In this document: positions 22,136 to 36,500 of the stretch, piece by piece
Layout of the letters: each line of letters opens with the position of its first letter
How positions within the stretch are numbered: position 1 is the first letter of the stretch
From: Sarcophilus harrisii
Lineage: Eukaryota > Chordata > Mammalia > Dasyuromorphia > Dasyuridae
NCBI RefSeq assembly: GCF_902635505.1
Contig: NC_045430.1
Span: 1,054,001-1,118,000 of the forward strand
Direction: 5' to 3'
DNA: 64,000 bases
Made by a program: the position numbers and the translations under genes
Notes under the pieces: model-generated
The model's input: the letters and a program-made list of their open reading frames with translations, nothing else
Told to the model about the DNA's origin: nothing
Databases searched by the model: none

Positions 22136-22199
22136 GTTTGAGCTCAGCCCATTCTTCTCCCTCACTGCCGAGTGCCAAGGGGCACAGTGCATACCCAGA

Positions 22200-22219
22200 C
22201 ACACACACACACACACACC
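22200..22219. repeat. (CA)n microsatellite
   Basis: About ten uninterrupted CA units just beyond the CELSR1 poly(A) signal. Confidence 0.9.
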
Positions 22220-22379
22220 GACGACGGGCCACTGCCGGGGTGACATCCAACACAGGGTATCACAAGCTGTGTCCCTAAAGCCCACGGCCTGGGGGGAGTG
22301 ACATGGGGCGGCAGGGAAAGCTCCCCTGGGGAAGGAGGGGGAAGTTCCCTTTGGGCTCTGGAGCTCCCGAGGGCAGAAT

Positions 22380-22555
22380 GCTGGGAGTCAGGAAGACTAG
22401 CCCTAGACCCTCACTGGGTGACCCTGGGTGGGTCCCTTAACCTGTCTGCCTCAGTTTCCTCACCTATTCAATGGGGACAGTAACAGTGGCTACTGCGCAG
22501 GGCTGTGGTGAGGGCCAGATGTGATCATAGCTATAAGGGCCTTAGTAGAACACCT
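22380..22555 (+). repeat. MIR-family SINE
   Basis: Reads ctgcctcagtttcctcacct, then attcaatggggacagtaaca and gggctgtggtgagg, the forward MIR 3' half. Confidence 0.75.
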
Positions 22556-22564
22556 GACCCCTGG

Positions 22565-22795
22565 TAGTTACCGCGTGTCCAGTCGTTTTCAAGCACGTCC
22601 GACTGTGACCACAAACGGGGATTTCTTGGCAGAGGTACAGGAGCGGGCTGCCATTGCCTTCTCTGGCTCATTTCACAGAGGGGGACACTGAGGCCACAGG
22701 TTACGTGATCTGGTCAGGGTCACACAGCTGGGAAGCGTCTGATATTAGATGGGAGCTTAAGAAGGGGAGTCCTGGCCCAGGTCCCAGTGCTCTGT
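22565..22795 (-). repeat. Marsupial tRNA-derived SINE, minus orientation
   Basis: Contains the block order of an abundant marsupial SINE: gtccgactgtgaccacaaac, gatttcttggcagaggtaca, gccattgccttctctggctc, ggacactgaggccacaggtt and gggtcacacagctgggaag. Diverged, so an old insertion. Confidence 0.75.
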
Positions 22796-25700
22796 GGCGC
22801 TCCTTAGCTCCCCAAATGCTACTTGTAATTATTACTGATGACTGATCTGAGGGCATAGCTTTGGCCCCTGGATTAGCTCCGATTGGTGGAAGCCAGGAGT
22901 AAGGAGCCCCAGCTGGGGGATGGGCGGGTTCTTGGGGAGGTGGGAGGGAGGGGAGAGAGCACCTGGAGAGAAAGTGGAGTCTGAGGGGAAACAGGGCCAA
23001 GTGCAGGATGGAACTTGGAGCCTCAGCAGCCTGACCCCTAGTGGCCAAAGCTGGCACAGCCCCAGCCCCAGCCTTCAGCCAGAACCTCTGTGGGGCATAA
23101 ATCCCCACGAGGGGATCCCCGGGCAGCCCACTGCCCTCGGGGGCGGCCCAGGCTGCCAGACGTCCCCTGCCCTGGAGCCCGCCTGTTTCCCCCCATCCCC
23201 TGCTTCTCAGGCTCTCCCTCCCTTTCCTCCTCTCTTTCTGTGTCTCTGTATGTGTCCCTGGGTCTGGGTCTGTCTCTTTTTCTTTCTCTGTGTAAGTCTT
23301 TGTCTCTCCTGTCTCTGACCATCTCTGTGTCTGTCTGGTTCTCTGTCCCTTTTGTGGTCGCAGGGATAAGGTTCTGGAGCTCTGGAGCAGGAGGGACGCG
23401 GGAGCCCCTCTACTTTGCTCCTCCCCATTAGGTAGAAAGAGACCCAAGCTCAGAGACCGTAGGTGACTGGCCTGTGACAGAGGGAGGACTCGCACCCAGA
23501 CCTTCCGACTCTGTGCCCCCCCCTTCCCGCCCCCTTGTGCTCTGAGCCAGCCCTGGAGCGCTCCCGATGCTCCCCAGAATGACTGTGCTCCCCCGCAGGC
23601 TCCACCTGCCCAGGTGTGGCGTCCCCATCCCGGGCCAAGCCTGTCTGAGCCTGTCCCTCTGCCTTCTTCCATGCACCCAGCCCCCCCCAGGCCTAGCCCC
23701 CTCCCAATGACTGCTGCCCCACGACGAGCCCACGGTCACTAAAGCCCCCACTCCGCTAGGTGGGCTGGAGCCTCCCTGGCAACGGGTTCCCCCCTCGCCC
23801 CCCACCCCTCCCATTGCAGCTGCCATGGGGGGAGACGGCTTGTTTCCGCGTCAGCTCGTGCTTGGAGCTGGCTGTGGGAGGGGGTTCTTGGGGGAGAAAG
23901 GCCCATGCGGGGGGGATCTTCCAGCTTTGAGGAGAGAAGGCTCCCCCTGAACCCCAAGACGCCGGCTGGGACACATCCCGGCAGAGACCCGTCCGCGCCT
24001 GGCACCTCCCCCGGCCGCTCCTGCAGGATGGGGGGAGGATCTTCCCTCGGCAGCCCCCCCACTCTTTCTCAGAAACCTTCCTACCTCCTTTCCTGCCGGG
24101 GCTGCTTCTCCGCCTGTTTGTTGTCCTCCGTCTTAAACCAAGCGGCAAAGCCTTGGCTTTCGTTCTCTCTCCACTTCTCAGAGGTTCACATCACGTTTGT
24201 TATTGTAACGGCCAAGGAGGAGCCGCTGTGGTTCCCCCTCTCCCAGCCTCCTCGGGCTCAGCCTTGACTGCGGCTCACCCGCACCCGGGCTGCTGCTGGC
24301 ACCAGTTCTGCAGCTGCTCGGCGGGGTCCCTCGGGGCAGAGGCGTCTGATTGTCGGGGCGCCGGCTGCCCCCGCCCCGCTGGGCTCCCGCCGATGCCCGG
24401 GTTAAAGAAAAGCGGTGCTCCAGTAACGCCAGGGGCTTGCCAGCACCCTCTTCCATCTCCTGATCCGGACCCCATTTTCCAATCTGATTCTCTCTATTCC
24501 GGCCCTTGACCACAATGGAGCGGCTGGCACAGGCTGCCAGTTTGGGGTTCATTCTAATCGGATCTCCCCCATTCCCAGATGAGGAAACAAAAGCCCAAAT
24601 CCAACGACTGCCCAGTGTGGGCCCGTCGCTGAGCCCTGGCAACAGGGAGGAACTGGCCGAAGGGCGAGAAAGGGCGCCGCGGCGGCAACGATGCTCCCCG
24701 GATCCGGCCGGCCCGAGAGCTGACCGAGACCCTGAACTGCAGAAGTTACAGCTGAGACCAGAGAAATAGGCCGGCCCAGCCACCCCTGGCACTTGGCCGC
24801 TGGGGGATGGACGAGTGATTTTTCCAAGGTCAGAGGTAGGATGGATCCTGAGGCCTTTGACCCTGGTGCCAGGGCCCTTTCTGCTCTGCCCAGCTGGACC
24901 CTGCAAGATGGCAGAAGGGAAGCCCTGGCTGAAGGGCCTCACAATGTTCTGGCAGGGTAATGAAGAGCAACTCCGCAGCTGGCAGAGGGGAAAAGGGGGA
25001 TGGCCATTTCTCGGACGCTTCTAGGCCCAGTGCGGGGTGGATTTGAGCCCCCTTTCACCGAGGCTACTCAGTAACTCCAGTGGCAGCTCCTGATTGGGGC
25101 AGCCCAAGCAGAAGGCATCCCCCTCCATGGCCGGCGTATCCCGTCACAGTCCTGTTTGCTGAGCCCTGACTGGTGAGGCGAAGGGTCAAGTGGCAAACCC
25201 AGGCTGGGCTCTCTGGGTCACTGTCAAACCCTCAGAGGACATGCTGGGACAGAGGGGACTATTTTCAGACAGGAAGCAGTGGGGGCAGGGTAAGGAAGGG
25301 CTGCAGGGATCCCGGCCTGCTGGGCTGGGGCCCCAAGTCTGAGTCTAGGCTCTGTCACTTGTGACTTCAGCCTCAATTTCCTAATCTGTAAAATGAGAAA
25401 CGGGCTTGGATTATCAGACAGGGAGCACAGCTTCCTGCCATCTGTGTGGAGGTGACAGGACAAGGAGCTGCCCCCTCCTGTGGCCCGCAGGTCCTGGCCC
25501 TCCATTCCTCAGGAAGGAAGGACCATCACAGAGGGAGGGAGGAGGAGCTGGGGGGAAGCCCCCCCCGGGGGGAGGGTCACTTTGTAGCTCTCTCGCTGCC
25601 CACCTCCCCAGTGAGGCTGCCGCAGATGGTAGCCCTGCCAGGATCAGTGACACCCCCTCCCCTCCACCTGCCCCACCCGCAGCCAGAGCCTGGGGGGGTG

Positions 25701-26160
25701 GAGCGCTGTCCAGCACGAGGCTGAGCCGAGGGCTACAAAGCAAGAGGCGACAGGCCCGGCTTTGGAGGGTCCTCCCAAGGCATGTGAGGGGTTATCAGGG
25801 AAGGCTTCATGGAGGAGGCGGCCAGGGAGGGAGGGAGGGCACAGGCCTGCAGCACCACCCATCAGGGCCTGGGAGGCTCACCGCCAGCAGGTCACCCCGG
25901 CCCTGCCAGAAACCAGGCTCGTGCGGGTCACCAGGAATGGGACACGCCGTCTTCCCGGGCACTCCCAGACTCGCTGCGGGCCTGCAGTGCGAGTGGGGAC
26001 GGAGGACCCCCCGCAGTCCAGACCGGAAGAGGGCTCAGGTGGCCTCCCTCAAATCCCAGGGGCACAAGGGACAGGCCTTCGGGAAGCCCCTCGAGCCCCC
26101 ACCAAGAGCAATTCTCTGGCAACAGAGGCGAGGGACCGGAGGAGCACCACGGCCACTTCA
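22796..26160. other. Intergenic, between convergent CELSR1 and TRMU
   Basis: No exon with homology seen on either strand. It holds a CT/TG-rich pyrimidine tract (23205-23345), MIR pieces near 24575 and 25360-25420 and otherwise unique GC-rich sequence. Short GC-driven open frames are not supported as genes. Confidence 0.6.
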
Positions 26161-26290
26161 CAATTTTATTTTTTTTCCTGAGGCAGTTGGGGTTAAGTGA
26201 CTTGTCCAGGGTCACACAGTTAGCGTTAAGTGTCTGAGGCCAGACTTGAGCTCAGGTCCTCCTGACTTGTGAGTCCCCACGGAGCAGCAG
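26161..26290 (-). repeat. tRNA-derived marsupial SINE, minus orientation
   Basis: Reads cctgaggcagttggggttaa, then gtgacttgtccagggtcaca, and ends tcctcctgacttg. Read on the minus strand its tail is an A-run containing AATAAA. Confidence 0.8.
26165..26170 (-). other. TRMU: Candidate TRMU poly(A) signal inside a SINE tail
   Basis: TTTATT on the + strand is AATAAA for TRMU, about 500 bp after its stop. I see no other canonical signal between the stop and 25.1 kb. It belongs to the A-rich tail of the SINE at 26161. Confidence 0.4.
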
Positions 26291-26673
26291 CCAGACGGCT
26301 CCCAGCCAGTGCGCCGGGCCCAGGGTACGCACACATGGGGTGATCCTGGCCAGGTCTTTCGCCCAGGCCGCCTCAATCTCCTCATTTGTCACACAAGGAC
26401 CTCTCCTGAGCCTCTGCCCAGAAGGCCCGAAGGGGACGTGGGGAGTCTGAGGGAGGCACAGGGGGAGCCTCCTCACTGCATTCAGCCACTGGGCTGGGCT
26501 CCGCAGCGGGGACCCCCCCATGCATCCTGCCCCCGACTGCTGGCGAGGGGGCTGCAGGCTGGGAACAGGTTGGGCAGTCAGGGCCCTGCAGAGCTTGTCC
26601 TCGGTGGGGCCTGGACCAGCCAGAGCCGGGGGCAGGCCCAGAGCTCAGCCTCCTGCGATCCTGTGCCCAGGGT

Positions 26674-30698
<4,025 letters not shown>

Positions 30699-31692
30699 GC
30701 CATCAGCCGGAAGTGCAGCCGGCGCCGCGCAGGAAGTACCGCCCAGAACTTCCTGGTCCGGAAAACCCGCCTACGCCGGCCGCGAGGGAGGGGCGGGGCC
30801 TCGGAGAGGAAAAGGCGGGGCGCGGGCTGCGCTGGGGGCGGGGCCTCTCCGCGCTCTCCTGACCTCCCCCTCCCCGACCCTCCGTTGTTCCCGCCCACCC
30901 TGGGGCGCAGCAGGGCTGAGGAGGAGGAGCCAGGGTAGAGGAAGGGAGGCGGGACCGGTGTCTGCTCCCAGTCAATGCTCTTCTTCCGGAGGGAAGGGGC
31001 GGAGAGAGGGAGGAGCAGAGGTCACGTGACCAAACAAACCGGAGCCGCGGCGGGAGCTGATCCGGACCCCGCCCCCTTCTTGGGGTTCCGGGTTCTTCCG
31101 CCTCCGGCGCGTGACCGAGCCCCGCGGGGTCCCCAGAGCGCGGCCGCCGCTCCGGGGTGTGAGCCCCGAGGCCTTTGGGGTTGGGAGGGGGGGAGCAGCC
31201 GGGCCTGTCCCCGTTTTCTCCGGTGCCGTCTGAGCGACCGCTGGCCCCGCCTCCACGTGGGCTCCCGGACCTGGGGCCCCGCGGCCTCTGCCCTGCTCGG
31301 ACCCGGGAGGCCACGAGAGGGCGCTCGGCTGGAGGGGGGCGCTCCGCACAGACCAGGCCCGGGGAGACAGGTCCGGGGGTACAGGCCCGGGGAGGGCTTT
31401 CTGAGCCTCTTCCCGGAGGGGAGGAGCAAAGAAAAGCTCTGCGGCCTCCGCCTTGGGCCCGAACCCCGCCGTCCTCCTCCGCCTCGGGGCCCACAGCCGG
31501 CGGGGGCCGGCGGGGGCCCCGGGGAGCCCGCAAAGCGCCGGTCTCCTCCCGCCGGAGTGGGCAGGCCCTCCCCTGACGGCGCCCGGGCCCGGATGGTGGG
31601 GGATGGGCAGGGCCCCTGGGCTCGGGAGGCAGAGACCTCTCCCCTCCCGGGCCCCGCACCGTGCGGCAAGAAGGGAAAAGCAGCTTGCGAGT

Positions 31693-31698
31693 TTTATT
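31693..31698 (-). other. GTSE1: GTSE1 poly(A) signal
   Basis: TTTATT on the + strand (AATAAA for GTSE1), 151 bp after the GTSE1 stop, in the only A/T-rich patch of this GC-rich interval (about 31680-31760). Confidence 0.75.
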
Positions 31699-31848
31699 GA
31701 ATCTATTTTGCACTTTGTAAACAAAACGATAAAAGTAAACATAGAAAATAGAATTTCTGGCTTGTCCCACAGAGCACACGCTTTGTCCCGGTGACCGCCC
31801 GGGGCGGCGGCGGGTCCCGGGGCTCCCGCGGTCCCGGGGCGGCGGCAC

Positions 31849-31935
31849 CTAGAACTTGAGCAGCGGCGAGTCGCGGTTCTCTTTGTCCTCCCCCAGGGGG
31901 CTGAGGCAGATGAGCGGGGAGCTCAGGTCGATCAG
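31849..31935 (-). CDS. GTSE1: GTSE1 last exon and stop
   Basis: Reads LIDLSSPLICLSPLGEDKEN, then RDSPLLKF and TAG. Nearly identical to the human end. The acceptor cttccag lies directly before LID. Confidence 0.96.
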   Translation of the reverse strand: MIDLSSPLICLSPLGEDKENRDSPLLKF

Positions 31936-33515
31936 CTGGAAGAGAAGGGAGGAGGAGGGGCTGGGGCGGGAGACAGGGCCGGAGGCCCCGGGCCCGGAGC
32001 TCTCCTGGGGCCGCCGTGACGCGGGGCTGGCCGGGGGGCCACCGCCGGGGAGGGGCCGGACCAGGGGAGCCCTCCCAGAGCCCCAACTCACCTGGCCCGT
32101 GACGGGCAGAGGCTTGGAGGGGCCGCCCGGAGAGTGGAACAGGTCGATGAGAAGCTGGCCTTTGCCGGCCGGGAGGGGGGTCAGGGGGAGCCGCCGGGGG
32201 CCCGCCTCGGGGCTGTCGGAGAAGTCGATGAGCGGCCTGCAGGGGGGAGGCGGCGCCGGGGCGGGGCAGGCGGGGGCTTCGATGTGGACGAGCAGGGCCT
32301 GGGGGAGGAGGCAGCCGTCACCCGGGTCCCAGCCTCCGGCAAGGCAGAGACGTGGGAGGGGAAGGGCCTCAGGGCCATGGGCAGCCCCCACACAGCCCCT
32401 CAGCAGCCCAGAGCCTGCTTCTAACCGGGGGACAGATTCCCACCGTGTGGGAGGCCAGAGGCCGGGTCACGGAGACGCCATCGGGGTTACCTGCCCCCCC
32501 ACACTGCCCGAACCTCAGAGGGGGCCGGCGTGGCCTCCCGCTGCTCCACAGCCTCCTGCTGCTCCATGGCTTCTGGCTTGGGGGCCTCTGGCTTGGGGGC
32601 CTCCGGCCTGAGAGTCTCTGGCCTTGGGGTCTCCAGCCTGGGGGTTTCCAGCTTGGGGGCCTCCGACTTGGGGGTCTCCGGTACCATCTGCTCCGGGGAG
32701 GCAAAGCTGAGGGCCAAAGGCGCCAGCCCCGGGGAGTCCAAGGTGGGGCAAGCCCCTTGCCTGCTGGCTTCCTGGGCTTGCTCAGGCCTGGGAGGGGAAA
32801 GAGGAGCCTGGGGGACTTGCCCCTCGGGACTGGCCAGGGGCATTCTGGCCCAGGTGCCCCTGGGGATCCCCTCCTTCCCAGCTGGGACTGCGGGCACAGG
32901 AGCAGCCTGGCAGGGGCCCATGGCCGTTCTCTCGCCCCGGGGGCTGCCACCCTTCGGGAGGGGCCCCGGGCAGCAGCCTCATCTTACCTGCCTTCGGCCT
33001 TTCTGGGGGGCCCCCGGGAGGGGGGCCGGGCGGCCCGCGGCCGAGGCGGGGAGGTGGCCCTGGGGCCGGTTCGGGGCGTGGGCCACACGGGAAGGGCTGA
33101 GACTCGGCACCCGGACGGCGTGGGCAGGGCAGATAGGCGCCGGACGCTCAGGGGGGTTCGGGTGCTGAGCGCGGGGCGCTGCAGAGCCCCCACCGAGGAG
33201 CAGCGGGCGGGGGTGGCTCTCGGGGCGGGGGTGGCTCTCGGGGCGCTGCTGGAACACAAGAAGAGCCGAGGCTGGCTCAGCGAGGGCCTCACAGGCTCCT
33301 GGCCCGTCCCCAGCCACGGGCGGGGCCGCTCTGGAGCCAGGGAAGGGCTGGGGATTCTCCTGTGCCCACGCCCGGGTCCCACGGGTCACAGGACACCCCT
33401 CGCCTGACATCAGGCGCCGGGACTGCTCCTTACCTTCCAAAGGAGGGCCGGGACGGCCGTCGGCTCAGGCCCTGCCCGCCAGGAGTCACAGTGTCCAGCG
33501 AGTCTCCTGGAACCC

Positions 33516-33548
<33 letters not shown>

Positions 33549-36500
33549 GAAGCCCCACCCCTGCTCTGTGGGCCCCCAATGTGCTCACACCAACTCCCAC
33601 TGACCCCCGGTGTTCGAGGCCCCACACCCACAAAGGGAGCATTGCCCGCCCCTTGCCTCCCTCCAGACAAACGCTGCCTCCTCCTGCCCAGGCTCCAGCC
33701 TTCTCCCCTTCTAGAAGGGGGACCTGGTGCCCGACACCCACCCGCAGCTGCAACCCCCTCCTCGGGCTTACCCAGGCTGCCTCCCTCCCCCCCCCCCCCC
33801 CAAGCCGGGGCCCCGCTAGCGAGTCTCCCCTGCCGAGGGCGCGGCCGCCTGGGGTGGGTTGGAAGCCGGGGGCCCAGCCTTGGCCCCAGAGCTGGGCCCC
33901 CTGGGCTTGTCCCCCCCCCCCCCCCCCCCCAAGCCGGGGCCTCGCTAGCGAGTCTCACCTGCAGAGGGCGCGGCCGCCTGGGGTGGGTTGAAGCCGGGGG
34001 CCCAGCCTTGGCCCCAGAGCTGGGCCCCCTGGGCTTGGGCAGCTGGGAGAGGCTGGGGAGGGAGCTCAGCCTCCGGATCCCCGTTTGGGGCGTCTGTGAC
34101 TGCTTCAGGGACACCGAGGCGGACTCCCTGGCGCGGGGGGCACAGAGGGCGGCACAGGGGGCTGCACAGGGGGCAGCCTGGCTTTGCTTCGGGCAGGAGG
34201 CGTTCCCGCTGCTTGGCTTGGGCCGGGGAGTGTCAGGCAGGCGCCCGAAAGCCTCGCTCAGTTTGGCTGCTGAAGAGCAGGGGGCAGGGTGAGGGCCGCT
34301 CGTCCCCAGCCCCTCCCACAGCCCCCGTGGCCCCTTGGTGCCCGGCCCATGCCCCCCAACCCCCCAAAGCCCACAGGCTCCCAGGCCCACCCGCAGGAAG
34401 CAGGCCAGCCCTGCCCTTGCTGGGCCCCCTGTGGACAGGGCCTGCAGTTACCACCCCTCGCCAGCAGATGGAGGCTGCGAGCAGGCCGGCAGTGGGGCCC
34501 CGGGGGAGGGGGGGTTGGGGCTCTCTGCCTCTGCCTGGATGGGCCTGCAGCGGCCAGGGGCAGTCCTGGCGAGAGGGCAGGCGGGGAAGAGGGGGCAGCA
34601 CTGCCCCCTCTCCCCCACCCGGTGCCCTGGGTCCTGTGTTCAGGCTCAGCAGCAGCCACCGAGGCCGGGCTCCAAGAGGTTCTGGCAAAGCTCCCCAGGG
34701 CGGGCCCAGCTTACACAAGGGAGGCCGGGCACCCGCTGCCCACCCGTGCCCACTGCCCGCCCACACAGCCCCAGCCCCGCGCCCTCTGCCCGAGGAGAGC
34801 CCGGCCCCCACCTTTGCCCTGCGCTGGGGTCCCTAACGAGCTGGAACCGGAGGAGCTTGCTCTCCCAGGGAGGGCCCTGGGCGGCCCAGGAGGCTTCAGC
34901 AGGATCCTTCTCGCCCCAAACTGAAAGAAGGCGCCAAGTCCAGAACGAGCAGAAGTGGCCCCACGACCCCTCCCCAGGTCCCGGTGCCCCAAGGGGCACC
35001 TGTGGCCGCCTGCCGCTCCCTCAGTCCCGCCCACCCTGGCCAAGGTCTCCCTCCCCACAGGCTCGGCACCTTGCTGGGGGCGAGGAGGCCGGGGGCACTG
35101 CCAGACTGGTCAGAGGGCCTGGCCCCCGAGGATGCTTGGGAGCCCGTGGCCGGGGGCCTGGGAGGAGCGGCCTGTCTTCCTGGCTGAGGCTGGAACACCA
35201 GAGGCAAAACACATGAGAACCATCCCACCGAGCAGGGCCAAGATGAGCGGGTCCTGGGGAGCGGGTGGCCCAATGAGGGCCCAATGGGGGGGCAGAGCTG
35301 GGTGGGCACGCTTCCCCGCCCACCCTCCCGCTGCCCTGCCCAGGCCCATACAGCCCTCCCTCCCTGGATGGGCCGGCCCAGCACCCGGGGCCAGGCTACC
35401 TTGGCAGGGGCTCCCTTTCCAAGTGCAGACGAGGGTCTGGGGGGCTGCAGTCGGCTCGCGGCTCCCTTCTCGGCCGCCCCTTGGCTCTGAAGCCGGGCGT
35501 CAGGAGCGGGCTCCGGGGCCCCAGGGGACTCGGCGAAGGAGAGCGCCGCCCGCACGGGGCCCGCCTCCGGGGTCGGCACGCAGTAGGTCTCCCTTTTGAG
35601 CGCCAGGGGGCTCCGGCGGGCCTGCAGGCCCCGCTCAAAGATGTCCAGCTTCAGCCGGGCCTCCTGCACGAAGTCCTCCCCCAGGCCCGGCTCAGGCGCT
35701 CTGGGCGCCGCCTTCTTGCTGCTGCTCTTGATCTGCAGCGCCAGCAGGTGCGCCTCCCGGAAGATCTCCTGGAACTGCTCCCCCACCAACGGGCTCCAGG
35801 GTGGCGACTCCGCGGGCACCAGGCCCTGCAGCTCCAGGCCGGCGGCCACACAGCGCTCCCGGTGCCCGACCGGCCCGAAGAAAACCTCATCGTCCTCATT
35901 GGCACTGGGGCGCGAGAAGCAGGGGGCGCTGCTTACGGGGAGGCGGGGGTGGGAGGTGGGAGCAGGGGGCAGGGATAAGGGAGCAGCGGGGCAGGGAGGC
36001 AAGGGGCAGGAAGGCGCGGGAGCAGGGGGACAGAGTGGGGGGCAGGGAGCAGAGAGCAGGAGGGGGCAATGGCCATGCACCTCCACTTACCTGGATGAGG
36101 ACAGGGAGAGGTCAAAGTCAAATTTCTCCTCAGTCAAAAGAGGAAGGTCTGGAAAAGAGCAGCTGGTGTGGGGGTAAGGGGCAAGGAGGACACCCCCTTT
36201 GCCCCCAATCAGCTAAGGAGCGAGCCTTTAGGAGGCGCCCACCGCATGTCCGGTGTCTTTGAGGCAGACACAAAGGGGAGGGCCTGGGCCAGAGCAGAGC
36301 CCCAGAGGTGAGAGGCCGGGCAGGGAGGCCACACTCAGGCCTGGGCCCTAGCTGTGGGAACGGGCAGGAGCAAGGCTGGGGACGGGAGGCAGGGGCAGCC
36401 CCAAGTGAGAGGTGAGGGGCAGCTCAACCGGCATAGGGAAGGCCGAGAGCGGACGAGACACCCCCTCACTCTCGGGGGCCGCCTGGCCTCCTGAGCCCCC

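Noticed and set aside
30703-31848. Long minus-strand open frame (381 codons) between TRMU and GTSE1
   Set aside because: Stop-poor because of extreme GC content. It spans the GTSE1 3' UTR and the TRMU promoter; R/P/G-rich with no conserved motif.
34896-36086. Single 396-codon minus-strand frame
   Set aside because: It merges GTSE1 exons 4 and 5 with the introns around them; the splice sites and homology show two separate exons.
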